Positions 46,450 to 58,648 are shown, numbered from the stretch's first letter. The stretch is 64,000 nt of DNA from Sordariomycetes sp. S80-01Y (GCA_037042185.1 JAXQJY010000027.1:2046001-2110000); one strand, 5' to 3'. A program made the numbers and translations. Notes: generated from the letters alone by a model not told the origin.

Positions 46450-47251
46450 CTAGTAAGCGTACTGTGCCTGGCTCAATGGCAACGTCTCACTTGGCTCAGC
46501 CTCGCAGATCATGCCGTCAGCCTCGACAACATAGCTCTCTGGGTCAACCCTCATCTTCGGCATCACATCATTGAATTTCATATCCTTCTTGCCTACCGTC
46601 CTGCACCCCTTGACCGCTTCCACACGCTTCTTCAGACCGTAGGATGCGATGGCGCCGGAAGAAATGCTGGATTCGGAGACGAAGAGGACAGACGTCGAGG
46701 GAACGGAGGGGGCGAACATCGGCCGGCCTATGATGGGCTGGACGGTGGGGATGGAGGCGTTGGGGTCACCCTGATGCTCGTTAGTGTGATGAGAGGGAGA
46801 AGGGGAGAAGAGAGGCTAAAGTAGAGTAGGACATACCATTTGGGCCCAAGCAATGAGGCCGCTCTTGATCACAGTGGACGGCTTCGTACCAAACCAAGCA
46901 GGGTCCCAGACTACGATGTCCGCCAACTTGCCCACCTCAATACTGCCAATGAGATGCCCGAACCCCTGGGCAAGCGCAGCATTGATGGTATACTTGCTTA
47001 TATACCTCTTCGCCCTGAGATTATCCGCGCCCGACCCTTGGTCCTCCTTCAGCGTACCCCTCTGAACCTTGTTCTTGTGAGCAGTGTTCCAGGTCCTGAG
47101 GATGACTTCCCCACAGCGTCCCATAGCTTGGGAGTCGGAGCTCATCATGCTAATGGCGCCGAGATCGTGGAGCACATCTTCTGCCGCGATGGTCTCGGCC
47201 CGGATGCGCGACTCGGCGAAGGCGACGTCCTCGGGGATGTTTTTGGATAGA

Positions 47252-47284
<33 letters not shown>

Positions 47285-49189
47285 TCGAGAGTGTTGCGCG
47301 TGTAGGGCCTGGTCGGGTTCGTGGACGAGGGGAGAACGTTGGGGTGCTCGACCACGGAGATGATATCTGGTGCGTGGCCACCCCCGGCTCCTTCAGTGTG
47401 GTAGGTGTGAATCGTCCTGTTCTTGAAGGCACCGATGGTTGACTCGACGAAGCCGGACTCGTTGAGAGTGTCGGTATGGATCAGACATTGCACGTCGAGC
47501 TCATCGCAGACACTCAGGCACGTATCGATTGCAGCTGGTGTGCTGCCCCAATCTTCGTGGAGTTTGAGCCCACACGCTCCGGCGTTGACCATCTCGCGAA
47601 GGGCTTCCGGAGAGCTGTCGTTGCCTTTGCCCGTGATACCTACGTTCAAGGGCATTTGGTCGCATGCCTGAAGCATGAGCTTGGTGTAGTTCTTTCCAGG
47701 GGTGCAAGTCGTGGCGCTTGTGCCAGCACTGCCATGTTGTTAGCTAGGCTCAACGGCGCCTCTCGCTGCGTTCAGGGTTTGCAAACCTTGGACCGACACC
47801 ACCACCCAACATGGTCGTGATACCTGATGCTAGGGATTCCCACGCCTGCTGAGGGCAGATGAAATGAATGTGTGTATCAATGCCACCCGCAGTAATGATC
47901 TTGCCCTCGCCGGCAACGACGTCGGTGCAGCTGCCGACCACCATGTTGGAAGTCACCCCATCCATGACATCCGGGTTGCCCGCCTTGCCGATGCCAACGA
48001 TGAGACCATCCTTGACACCAATGTCTGCTTTGTAGATGCCTGACCAGTCGACGATGAGGGCGTTTGTGACGACCATATCTAGGACCTCAGCGTCCGGCCG
48101 ACCCGTTGCCTGACCCATTCCTTCACGAAGCGTCTTGCCACCGCCGAACTTGCACTCATCGCCATAGATGGTCAGATCCTTCTCAACCTTGACCCAAAGA
48201 TCTGTTGCGCCAAGTCTAACGATGTCGCCTGTTGTAGGCCCAAACATGGTCTTGTAAGCGGCGCGGTCCATGGTATAGGGATCGAGCAAACTCGCTTCGG
48301 CAGTTGGATCATGCACATGGGCGAAACCAGCTTGCTGCAGCTTCTCTACAATCTCACCAACCCTCCAGAGCTCAACACCTCCAGACGCGAGGGAGTTGCC
48401 GCCTCGGATGACCTTGTTGCCCCCAATCTCTGTCAAGGTGACAGTTTTGGTGTCTCCGGGCTCGAAGCGCACCGATGTGCCCGCGGGGATGTCGAGTCGG
48501 AACCCGTAGGCCTTCCCACGGTCAAACTCCAGTTGCGGATTCGTCTCGATGAAGTGATAGTGCGAGCCAACCTGGATCGGCCTGTCGCCCTTGCTTGTCA
48601 CTCGCAGCTTGATCCTTCTCCGCCCTTCGTTGATGGCTACTTTGCCCTTTACGCATACGACAGCGCCCGGCTGCCTGGCATGCTCATACTCCTGGCTTGG
48701 TGCCATCGGGAAGATGTCGTTGCTAGGAATGGGAAGAAAGCTCCCGTACAGGGCACGTGCCAGGTCGCCGTCATCACTAGAAATCGGGTTGTGGACTGTC
48801 ACGAGATAGGTTCCAGAGGGGAAGTTGCCCTCCACTTGAATCTCGTGCAGAGTGGCGCAAACAGAGGGCAGGACATGTCGACGGCCTAGCATGGTCGACC
48901 CTAGGGTCATGAGATCGGCAACGGTGTGGTTGCCATCGCGGATCAGCTCCTGGAGGTTATTCGCGATGAGCGCCTTTTGCCATTGTCAGATTGCGCCGAC
49001 GACTACAGACACGGGGAGGATCTTGCCGTTGCTTCGGTGTGATTGAGCTTTACACCCCTGGCCAGGCGTCGCTGGGCAAGGAACCCAAGCTGCGAGATGG
49101 CGAGCTTGTCGAGCTGTATGGGTCATGAGCCTGGTAGCTGTCGGCGTGGGCCGAATGTGGGTACGAACCTCCTTGGGGATGAGATACAT
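46450..49189 (-). CDS. URE1: Urease, nickel-dependent
   Basis: Five exons (49189-49169, 49113-49027, 48973-47787, 47728-46837, 46770-46450; minus strand) give 835 residues; jack bean urease has 840. It hydrolyses urea to ammonia and carbamate in the cytosol. The fused gamma-beta-alpha order of plant and fungal enzymes is visible: the gamma part ([20 protein letters not shown]), the beta part ([17 protein letters not shown]) and the alpha part. Nickel ligands fall at H404 and H406 (DTHIHF), carbamylated K487 (GLKLHEDWG), H516, H542 and D630 ([10 protein letters not shown]), with flap cysteine C589 (MVCHHLSK), all exactly 3 below jack bean numbering. The first exon codes only seven residues, and the second intron is GC-AG. 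Accessory proteins (UreD/F/G type) are needed for nickel loading but are not in the window. Confidence 0.96.
48974..49026 (-). other. GC-AG intron in urease
   Basis: The second urease intron starts gcaaga instead of gt and ends caaaag; the reading HTEAT/ALIANN across it matches urease exactly. GC-AG introns are about one per cent of fungal introns. Confidence 0.85.
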
Positions 49190-49644
49190 GTTGAATCGAT
49201 TCCTGATCCTAACGTGCGTCGCAGATGGCCAATCAACATGAGAAAGCGAAGTCGGCGCACTAAGTTGTCTTGGTAGAGGGCTTGACGGATGGTCGGCCTC
49301 ACTAAGGCACGAAGTCGTCGTTGATAACCCGCACCCGCAAAGGTTCATGCAAGCCGATAAGCTCAACTAGGCCCACTCGTCCAATGACAGAGCCCGCGCA
49401 AAGCTCTCAGCGACAGTTATGAATGAATGGAACAATGAAACAGACTTTACGATTGATCGATGGTAAGGACATGGTTATTCTTTGAATACGCACATATGCC
49501 TAGCTATCGCGTGAGCAGCCCAATTAAACATTCCGGGCCGTCTCAACGTAACCTGACCTCACCAACCCCCTAAACGCCTCATGCCAATCATCAGAAACAA
49601 TAATGGGAATCGTTGCGCCCTGAGCTGGAGTCCGAGTCTGAGCA
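49190..49644. other. Intergenic, urease promoter
   Basis: 455 bp between the urease start and the Ada3 stop, both on the minus strand. It must hold Ada3 3' UTR and urease promoter. No gene is seen. Confidence 0.5.
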
Positions 49645-51586
49645 CTATTCGTCCTCAGCCTCCTCGTCCCATTGCTCCTTTTCCTTCTTCAAATATTCGG
49701 ACATGTACTCCGGTTTGAAGATGGAGCTGTCGGGGTCTTCCTCTCGTGGTACCTTGCCCAGCGTCTCATCCGTGAAGATTCCACCGATTGTCCGTATCCA
49801 TTTCTTGCGGCGCTCCATCAGTGTCTTCGTGAGATCACCAATACCAGGCCGTGCTGTACCAGCTGCGCCGCCTCCCACAAAGTGACTGCCACCACCGGCA
49901 CCTCCAGGTCGCTTGGTCTTCTTGCTCTTGCCCATGGTTCGCGTCCGTTTGGTGTATGCAGCCTGCACTTGGGTGTCGAGATCTTCCAGAATGGTGTTGT
50001 ACTCTTGATGGGCCATGCGCTCTCGGACAATGTCCGTCAACTTGGCCTTCCGGGCGCCGTTGATCAACATCTGCTGCTTGAGGCGGTCCTGAAGATATCG
50101 CAGTCGTCCTGCCACTTCATCGTCGTATGCCCCGTCATAATCTGCTTCGGCACCTTCTTGGGGTATAAAGCCAATATATTGGAGTTCTTGCTTCAGTCGC
50201 TCGTCCATTGTGTTGTAGTCCAATTTGGGATATGTGGCCTTCTTCCATTCATCTGTGGTGGAGTCGTCCATGAATGTAGCTGGAGGGATGGTTCTATCAT
50301 CACTGTTCCCATTCGGCTTCTCCCCATTGGCTTCGCCGTTCATGGAGACATCGCCGTTTGTCACCCCGTTCGTCATCGGCTTGTCCTCGGAAGGCGGCAC
50401 GCGATTCTCTGGTCGAAGAGCTGCTAGCAGCCTAGATGCTACTGGACCAATAGAGAGTCCATCTGACTCGGCAACAGTGTCGTTCATGTTCTCAATCGCT
50501 CCTCGGGGGTTGTTTGGTGGTAGTCGGTCGGGTTGCATAGGCGCATCAAGCGACATGGCGCCATCCTCGTCAGCCCAGACCTCTGTGTAATGTCGCTTGC
50601 CCTGTTTTGGCATGACAAACGGAGTCACCCTGTCTCCCCGCTCGCGAAGAAAACCAAGATCCTCTTCGGAGAACGGTCGGAAGTATGGTTCGATATATGA
50701 TGAGAAGGTTGTGAAGTTGATCTGATTGCTCGGTTTCGCGGTGCTGAAATCTTTATCGGGAGGGTCGCCGGCAATGAGATCAGCAAGATCGCTTCGAGGA
50801 TACACTGCGACAGAGTAGATCTCCTTCTTCTCCTCCTCTGACATGCCTGGTTTGACTTCTCGGATCTCGTAAATGGTAGGGTCGGGGAACGTAGACGGGT
50901 CATCTCCGAAGGTTTGCTGAGCCGGCATCTCGCGTTTTGGAGGTGCGCCAATATCTTCAGAGCTATCGGAGTCATTGTCGTCTTCCTTCTTCTCGTCGAC
51001 GTCCATCTTGGAGGGCGACCCTCCAGCTACTGGCGATAACGATGAGCTCGGTTCGCGCGAATGCTTTCGTTTTTCGCGATTTGGTGAGGCGCGGCCTGTG
51101 AGAGTTCGGTGTTAGGACACGATTTAGGGGAGTTTAAGTGAACAGCAGCAGTGGCAGCGTACCATGACTTGAACCATCCGGCGGAGCAAGCGAGTCGGTC
51201 GCTTTACGCTTCTTGTGCTTTGACTTCTTCGGTTCCTCATCGCCATAGTCTTCCGGCCGCTTCTTCTTCTCATCGGCCAAGAATCGCATGCCTCGATCGT
51301 AGAAGTTGGATCGCTTCTCCATCACTCCCACCAGATCTTTTAGCTTGCTGCATAGCGCCTCGATGTTTCTCGAATCTGGTACTGCAGCGCTCGATGAAGC
51401 AGGGTCGATGAGGTCATCATAGCCAATATCATCTTTGAACAGTATTACGCGTGTGTTCAGAAAGTCAGGATCGTATGGTTCTTGCTCGGGGAGGCTCGTC
51501 GTAGGCGCGGGTGTAGAGGTGCGGCTCTGCTTGGGAATGGCAGAGCCGCCCTTCTTGCTGGTCCCCTTCTGCGATCCCGACGGCAT
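49645..51586 (-). CDS. NGG1: SAGA complex subunit Ada3/Ngg1
   Basis: Exons 51586-51163 and 51095-49645 (minus strand) give 624 residues, joined in phase 1 across a 67-bp intron. The N-terminus is Ser/Thr/Lys-rich with a conserved acidic helix ([20 protein letters not shown], then [18 protein letters not shown]). The middle has [20 protein letters not shown] and a motif around [19 protein letters not shown]. The C-terminal ADA3 domain at ~430-575 reads [20 protein letters not shown], then [13 protein letters not shown] and a long helix. It ends acidic ([10 protein letters not shown]). Ada3 joins Ada2 and Gcn5 in the histone-acetyltransferase module of SAGA in the nucleus. Order and spacing of motifs fit; paralogues are not known. 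Confidence 0.92.
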
Positions 51587-53065
51587 GGCGACTGAACGTC
51601 ACGGGATGTTGGCTCAGGTCGTCATGGGGAAAATTGGCTCAATTCGATGCGCTGGGGTAGTTTGCGATGGATTGTTCGAATGCGCGTGGGCGTTTACAGG
51701 AGCGCACTGCCTGGGAACGGCGCGACACTGAGCCTCACGTGCTTGGCAATGGCGTCAGATGTCACGTGCCGGCGCGTTGCCGGACCTGTCACGGGGTGCT
51801 CTCGTTGGGTCGAGTGCTCCCAACCCCAATCATGACCTTCAGTTTCCGAGTATACACTGCCTAATACCTAGATTAATGTAGGGGGCTTGCGAGAACTTTC
51901 ACATATCATTCGGCGTCCTTCGAAGAAATCGAAGTGCTCCTTGACAACTGCTCCGCGAAACTGCCGGAAAAGAGCGACTCAGTGTGTCTACCCTTAGTAA
52001 CACCAGCTAAACCCAGCATCTCGAGTCAATGGGCAAGCTGAAATCATGAGCCTAGGAGTGGGAGACCTTGCCCCCAAGGCCAGTTGCACCTGAGCGGCAT
52101 CGAGAAAGGGCTGATTGCAGAACGTAGCCTCCACCACGACGTTGATTGGGACTCTCGACTTCGCAGAGATTCTACCACGGCCTGCGCTATAGCCGCGACA
52201 ATGTCGATCAGCGAGATCACGAGTCAGCTTCAGGGCCGTCGCCTTCCGATGGTAACACAGCGACGAAGCGATACGTCCAGAGCGTGTGCCTCGAAAGACT
52301 CTGGTCAACTCAGAGAACACGTCGGTTGTTAGTGGTCAATGGAGTTGCATGTGCTGTAGTCGACCCATCCCATTGGTACTTTGGCATGGAGAGCTAAAGT
52401 GGAGAGCACCCGCTAACCTCAACCCAGCAACGTCAAACTCATGAACATCATCGAGACCCTGCATTTTCCAACGCCCAACCCCCCCTCCTTTCACCGTTCC
52501 AGGGCCCACGGTCTCTCATCATTGTCTCTTGCGGGCCAAGACCGATCGAAGCTGCGGGTCCCGTTGGCCTTTGGATCCGGTCCCCCTGAAAGACGCCGGT
52601 CCACTGCCCACACCTCGCTGCAGTTCGACGAGCTCTCGTGCATCCTGGAGGAGCAGCATCCCTAGACATGTGGTCCAGCCATTGGCCCACGTATCATTCT
52701 CTGGCGCGGGGACTTGGTCTGGCAAAAGATAATCGCGGCGGACGGCGACCTTGTAGTGGGGTTGCGTCTTCCGAGGTGAAGGCAATGATCGGGGGTCCCT
52801 ACGATGGCCTTGCCTCTACAGCCGCTCGAAGTATTAAGTGACATGCATGACGGCTGAATACCACGGTTCCTCGACTGAAGAAAATACATGTGCCGCGTGT
52901 AGTTGAAAGGCGGGATATAATGACTGCCCCTCGCTGTTGTGCCTTCGCCCTACTCCTTTTACTTTGCCTCCCCTCTCGATTCCTAAACACTAAAGCGTAT
53001 TTCACAAGACTTTGATCTGTCCATTATCTCCCATTCTCGTTGTCTGCAGACAATGAGAGAATACC
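51587..53065. other. Intergenic, divergent Ada3/BTA1 promoter region
   Basis: 1.5 kb. Short open frames at 52.1-52.9 kb on both strands have no motif. The last 150 bp before BTA1 are C/T-rich. Nothing more is supported. Confidence 0.5.
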
Positions 53066-55729
53066 ATGGCTTCTCTTGTGCGCGATGATAGCCCCCTAGC
53101 CCGTGGACTTCGCTAACGTGCTGCTCAGGGTGGTAACCTTCTTGCCTATGGCACTGATGTTCAACCTCTCTATGCTGGAATAGCAATTGCCGCAATTGGC
53201 GGTTTATGTTTTGCGAAGCTTATTTCCAGATCCGAGAAGAGCGAGGATGCTCCCGGCCTGCTCAAATCCTTCTTCCTCTTCTTCTATACCTCGTTCCTCA
53301 AGCCCCACGAGGGCAACTCCAAGGGCAACCAGCAAGATGCGCTGGAGAGCTTCTACAAGAAGCAAGCAGGCGCATACGATGCCACCCGAAAGGTTCTGCT
53401 TCGTGGCCGGGAGGACATGTTGGCCCTTGTCGCAGCGCAGTTGAAATCCAAAAACGGACCAACTGACAGAAAGGACAACAAGAAGAAGATATGGGTTGAT
53501 GTTAGTTTCCTCCTCTTTCGTGTGGAGTCATGCGCTGATATGTATAGATTGGCGGCGGCACTGGCTGGAACATCGAGGCCATGTCCGAGTTCGTCAATGT
53601 GCCCGAGTTCTTCTCCAGCGTCTATCTCGTCGACTTCTCGCCATCACTATGCGAAGTTGCCCGAAAGCGATTCGAAAGACTTGGCTGGAAGAACGTGACT
53701 GTTGTTTGCGAGGATGCGCGCAAATTCCGTCTCGAGGACTACGAGACCGGCATGCCTATTACTCGCAGCCCTCTTCGGTCTCCGGCTCTCAGCTATTTCA
53801 CACAATCTCGCCCGGAGCACGGCGGCGCTGAGCTTATCACAATGTCGTATAGCCTGTCCATGATCGTAAGTCGAATGGTTCACCCAACGCTAGTAACTTG
53901 AGCTCACCCCCCAGCCTGATTACTACTCCATAGTCGATTCCGTGGCCTCTCTGCTCTCACCACACGGTATTATGGGCGTTGTAGACTTCTACGCCCAGAA
54001 CCAGGTTGACTTCTCATTTCGCAACTACACCGGTGGTCTTGTAGACCGTCATGTCAATTTCTTGTCACGCAGCTTCTGGCGCGCTTGGTTCGATCTCGAC
54101 CGTGTTGGCCTTGAGGCTAGTCGTCGCGACTATCTCGAGTACAAGTACGGCACCGTACTCAACTTCAACGCCCGTAACAAGGCATTGGGTTCTATTCCTT
54201 ATTACATTTGGATCGGTTGCCACAAGAAGCCTTTCTCCCCGTCTAGCCTGCCTCACGAAATCATCGAGCGCATTGACGCATTGGCAACGGAGTCTCCTTA
54301 CCTTGGCCCTGTCAATCAGGGTGACGCTCTCACCCGCGCTATTGAGAGATCGGCCCCTGAGATCCGCTCCAAGGCCTTTTTGACCGCGGTCTCTAACCTC
54401 TCCGCGAACTTGCCGCTTCCTTCATTCTTTTACCAGAACCACCACTGGAGGATCTATTATGACGACCAGCTCCAGAAGCATAAGCAGTTCAACGATGAGT
54501 ACATCTACGCCTTCACTTGGGAGGACACCCGCGTTGATGAGCGGCTTCTCAAGCTCGGACCGGAGGACAAAGTCATCGCCATCACCTCCGCTGGCGACAA
54601 CATTCTGTCATACCTCACCCAAAGCCCTGCCCGCGTTCATGCTGTCGATTTGAATCCCACTCAGAACCATCTGCTCGAGCTCAAGGCAGCCTCTTACAGT
54701 TCTCTGGAGTACGAGGATTTCTGGAAGATTTTTGGGGACGGGAAGCACCCGGATTTTCGCCAGATTTTGATCACGAAGCTCTCCCCTCATCTTTCCAGCC
54801 GTGCCTTCCAGTATTGGCTCAAAAACATTCACGTTTTCCAAAACAGCCGCGGCTACGGCCTCTACGACACCGGTGGTTCTCGCCACGCTATTCGCGTCTT
54901 TCGCTGGATCGCCCGCATCTTCGGCCTGCGAGCTGTCGTAAAGCAGATGCTTGAGGCTCCCACTCTCAATGAGCAGCGCGAGATCTGGCGCAACAAAATC
55001 CGCCCAGCTCTCCTTTCCAAGCTTGTCTGCAATCTTGTGGTGTCCCAAGAGAGCTTTTTGTGGGCTGCTCTAGGCGTACCCAAGAACCAACTGGCCATGA
55101 TCGAGAAAGATCACGCCAACTCGGAAGCCGTCAAGAACAAGACCGCCAAGAACACTCGTTCCCACGCCATCTGGCACTACATGGTCAACACCCTTGATCC
55201 CATGGCCGAAGAAACACACATCGCCGCCGATAACCCTTACTACCACGTCTGCTTAGCTGGGAAGTTCTCCAAAAAGTGCCACCCGGACTACCTCAGCCCT
55301 CGCAACTTCTCCAAGCTCTCAAAGCCTGGTGCCCTCGACGGTCTTCGCATCCACACCGATGAATTGGAGGAAGTCATTTCGCGTATAATGCCTGGAACCC
55401 TGACAGTCGCTGTCATCATGGACAGCATGGATTGGTTTGACGTTGGGTCTAACGCTGCCGCTGCGCAAATCAGTAAACTCAACCGCGCTCTCAAGATGGG
55501 CGGCCGGGTTCTCCTGCGCACTTCGGCTTTGAGTCCTTGGTACATCAAGGTGTTCGAAGGACATGGTTTTACCGCGAAGAGACATGGTGCTAGAACCGAC
55601 GGTGCTTGCATCGACCGGGTCAACATGTATGCCAGCTGCTGGATCTGCACGAAGACGGAGAACTTGCCACCCCCAACGCCGGAGATGGACCGCATAGGTG
55701 GGACTGAGATCACGAGTCTGACAATTTGA
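53066..55729 (+). CDS. BTA1: Betaine lipid (DGTS) synthase
   Basis: Exons 53066-53077, 53129-53500, 53548-53865 and 53915-55729 give 838 residues. The enzyme builds the non-phosphorus lipid diacylglyceryl-N,N,N-trimethylhomoserine from diacylglycerol and S-adenosylmethionine. A hydrophobic N-terminal segment (LYAGIAIAAIGGLCFAKLI) suggests an ER membrane anchor. The N-terminal half is a BtaB-like class I methyltransferase with SAM loop VDIGGGTGWN (~128-137). The C-terminal half is the BtaA (DUF3419) homoserine transferase with VHAVDLNPTQNHLLELKAAS and DSMDWF. This BtaB-BtaA order is the fungal one. In fungi it is induced by phosphate starvation; I saw no clear Pho4-type site. The first exon (MASL only) is inferred from the next exon's acceptor and phase. 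Confidence 0.94.
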
Positions 55730-56406
55730 GATGCCTGGTCATCTTGATCATGGCCTGGTGGATGCTGTGGTCTGGCAGTACCTTGCTGACGAGCACATGA
55801 AGGGTGGCCGAGGAATCGCGCAAACAGATTGACAACGGCGTACTGGCCCGGCCGATCGGAAACGGGATAAGAAGAACAGTTCGATTCTATGAAATGATGA
55901 TGATACCAATAAAATGAGTTTTATATGAAATTGCCCCAGCAGCCTATTGACTGTAACTGCGCCTTCGCGATTAGGGAAGGCATGAACTTATGATAAAACT
56001 CGCAATGTGGCGTGAACTTCAACGTCGGGTTTTTTTTTTTTTAAAAAACATGAGACAGTAATCCGTTGTACATTCAGAACAAAGGGGAGGTTTCCCTTGG
56101 TCGAGAAGGGTTCATCTATTCGATAACAGCTGTTTTGCAAGATCGCACTCATTCTGGTTCTTGTACGTTGTCTTCCACCCGTTTTTCTGTCTCCCTTCCC
56201 AGCAACCCCCCGGTGGGGCACTTGCACATGTCAGACCTCGCCAGTCGCGCGCGACTCGCATCACCCGCTTGATCCTTCAACTTGCACTACCGTATGCATC
56301 ACGAACTTGCGATATCCAACACCCCGGGAGCTTCTTAGTCCCAGCTACATGTCTCTTAGAGCAATTGATAACCTGCTCACGCAGACTCGCCGTCCACGGA
56401 GCCCTC
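55730..56406. other. Intergenic between BTA1 and the bHLH gene
   Basis: 677 bp holding the BTA1 3' UTR and bHLH promoter. It contains a run of about 13 T followed by 6 A at 56040-56058, a candidate poly(dA:dT) nucleosome-excluding element. No gene is seen. Confidence 0.5.
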
Positions 56407-56768
56407 ATGTCCTCCCCACCGGCCGACGGCGCTGGAGCCGATGACAAGCCTCGTCTCACTGAAGAGGAGAAGAAACAGAACCACATCGCATCAGGTACGC
56501 CCCAGCATTTCTCCACATTATATTTTCTCGCTTTGGAGAAAGAAGTCAGCCTGACCAGCATTTAGAACAAAAACGTCGGCAAGCCATCCGAGAAGGCTTC
56601 GACCGCCTGACCGAGCTTGTCCCTGGGTTAGAAGGGCAGGGGCGCTCGGAAGGATTGGTGCTGAAGAAGACGGTGGATTTCATGCGCGAGAAGATCGAGG
56701 AAAGGAGGGTGATTGTCGAGCAGATTGAGGCGAAAGGAGGAGAGGTCGATGACGAGTTGAAGAAGTGA
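56407..56768 (+). CDS. Small basic helix-loop-helix DNA-binding protein
   Basis: Exons 56407-56494 and 56566-56768 give 96 residues. The first exon encodes an acidic start and the helix-1 entry (EEEKKQNHIAS), the second continues EQKRRQAIREGFDRLTELVP, a loop (GLEGQGRSEG) and helix 2 (LVLKKTVDFMREKIEERR), the standard bHLH with the E-box-contacting His-Glu-Arg set. Length and build recall yeast Ino4 and related partners that work as heterodimers, but I cannot name the orthologue. The final Lys codon and stop overlap a good donor (gtgagt), so splicing there to 56811 would replace the end with a ~76-residue tail reading to 57037. The short form is preferred because it ends just after the leucine-rich helix. 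Confidence 0.83.
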
Positions 56769-57181
56769 GTATTAGAACGCCTTGAATGAAATCTCGCTAA
56801 TGCGGCAGTGAAGGCCGCTGTACGGTCCGCAGGGAAAGCATGGACGGTGGAAAGATTAGAGAGTCTGGAATTCCGACAGCCAAGCGAGCAGTGGCATATA
56901 ATCCATCGAAGGACGGCCGCCATCACCAACTAGAATACGACTCATCACAGAGACCACTCCTCGAGTCCGTCTTCAGCCGTACCCGAAGGATAGCTCCCGT
57001 GCCACTGATAAACAAGGGGCGAAAGAGCCACAACTAGCACGAAGGCCGGATCGCTTGGTCAATGCCGGGGATCCGACCTTAAGGGGCAACATCATTACAT
57101 ATGTATAGTAGGGAACGGAGTAGGCGTAGATTGCTAGGGCATGGGTATCCGACTGCATTAGCAGAGGCGCAAACGAGGGAC
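56769..57181. other. Intergenic or alternative 3' exon of the bHLH gene
   Basis: 413 bp between convergent genes. If the alternative splice of the bHLH gene is used, 56812-57037 is coding in the same phase. Otherwise it is 3' UTR of both genes. Confidence 0.45.
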
Positions 57182-58648
57182 TTATTCTAGAGCCCTGACT
57201 TTTTCTACCAAGATGCTGCGCAGCTCCTCGGGAGGATAGCCCTTCTGGAACTGATTATCGGTGACAACCTTCTTTTCCACATCTTTGTCGCCAACTATGA
57301 GGACATGTCCATAGCCAGCTGTTCTGGCGGCCTTTATCTTTTGACCCAGTGGTCGCGCGCTGCTGTCGACATCCACGCTCAATCCCGTGGGCCGATATGC
57401 CGAGGATTCGTTGCCGAGCAGCACATCCTTGACCTTCTTGGTCCAAGCTAGGGTTGGTTCTTTCTCGTTGAGGGCCAAGATAATAACCTGTCGGGGATGC
57501 AGCCAGAATGGCCACTTTCCATCGTAGCTTTCGATGAGAATTGCCATGAGGCGTTCCACCGATCCCAACACAGCACGGTGGATCATGACGGGGCGGACAG
57601 CACCGTATTCAGCCAATTTCGCCGGATCGTCCGTCGTCTCTGCCCTGGCTTCGTAGTCTGGCGCTGGAGCTTGGTACTCAAGCTCGAACCGTTTGGGCAG
57701 TTGGAAATCCAGCTGCACTGTAGCAGTCTGGTGCTCCTTGCCGTCCGAATCCTTGAGCACAATATCAATCTTGGGGCCGTAGAAGGCTCCGTCTCCCTCA
57801 TTTACCGACCATTCCATGCCTGATTTATCCAAGGCTCGCCTGAGCGCATCTTCAGCTCGGTCCCATTCCTCCACTGAGCCGATGAAATGGTCTCTCGGTC
57901 GCGTCGACAGGGCCAGTCGGTACGACATGTTGAGGCGCAGCGCTTTGTAAACAGTGTCAACGAAGTCGAGGGTGCTCTTGATCTCATCCTCGACTTGGCT
58001 AGGACGGCAAAAGATGTGCCCATCGTCTTGGTGGAATCGACGTACGCGGGTCAAGCCGCTTAAAGCACCCGAGATCTCGTTACGATGTAATGGGCTGAAG
58101 TCGGCGTAACGTATCGGCAGGTCGCGGTAGCTTCGGTTTTCGGACGCGAAAATCAAACAATGCCCTGGGCAATTCATAGGCTTCAGTCCATACTCCCCAT
58201 CATCGTCTTTGTCGGGTTCTTTGCCCTCCTCATTATCACAGCACCCCGTGTTCCTATGTGATTTGTACCCCGTCACCGAGTACATATCCTCGCCATAATT
58301 TTCCAGGTGGCCTGATTTCGCCCACAGCGCTTTTTTGTATATCGTTGGCGTGATCACCTCTTGGAAGCCGTAGCGTACGTACTGCTTCCGCAGGAAGTCC
58401 ACCAATCGATTGAATATCAATGTGCCTCGTGGAAGAAATATCGGCGAGCCGGGGCTGTATTTCGAGGTCATAAAGAGGCCCTGCTGGACGCCGAGCTTGC
58501 GGTGGTCGGGGGGCTCTTTCGTGACTCGGGCGGGTTCGGACTGAGGTCCATTCTTGGTAGCGAATAGTCGTGGCCGACATGCCGGACATAGCCATTTTGA
58601 TCTGGCAGAAGCCCGTGGAATGCAAACCGTTGCTCGTTGTCGTATCAT
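57182..58648 (-). CDS. MST1: Mitochondrial threonyl-tRNA synthetase
   Basis: Single-exon gene of 488 residues. The first ~35 residues are Arg/Ser/Ala-rich with no acidic residue, a mitochondrial presequence. The class II catalytic core follows: PRGTLIFNRLVDFLR, GLKPMNCPGHC, HRNEISGAL, RFHQDDGHIFC (motif 2) and MIHRAVLGSVERL (motif 3). C160, H211 and H357 match the zinc ligands that select threonine. The anticodon-binding domain starts near residue 383 (LHPRQVIILAL) and ends DNQFQKGYPPEELRSILVEK. As in yeast Mst1, there is no N-terminal TGS or editing domain, which separates it from the cytosolic enzyme. An acidic insert (~132-152) interrupts the core. The gene is divergent from the regulator at 59576. 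Confidence 0.95.
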   Translation of the reverse strand: MIRQRATVCIPRASARSKWLCPACRPRLFATKNGPQSEPARVTKEPPDHRKLGVQQGLFMTSKYSPGSPIFLPRGTLIFNRLVDFLRKQYVRYGFQEVITPTIYKKALWAKSGHLENYGEDMYSVTGYKSHRNTGCCDNEEGKEPDKDDDGEYGLKPMNCPGHCLIFASENRSYRDLPIRYADFSPLHRNEISGALSGLTRVRRFHQDDGHIFCRPSQVEDEIKSTLDFVDTVYKALRLNMSYRLALSTRPRDHFIGSVEEWDRAEDALRRALDKSGMEWSVNEGDGAFYGPKIDIVLKDSDGKEHQTATVQLDFQLPKRFELEYQAPAPDYEARAETTDDPAKLAEYGAVRPVMIHRAVLGSVERLMAILIESYDGKWPFWLHPRQVIILALNEKEPTLAWTKKVKDVLLGNESSAYRPTGLSVDVDSSARPLGQKIKAARTAGYGHVLIVGDKDVEKKVVTDNQFQKGYPPEELRSILVEKVRALE

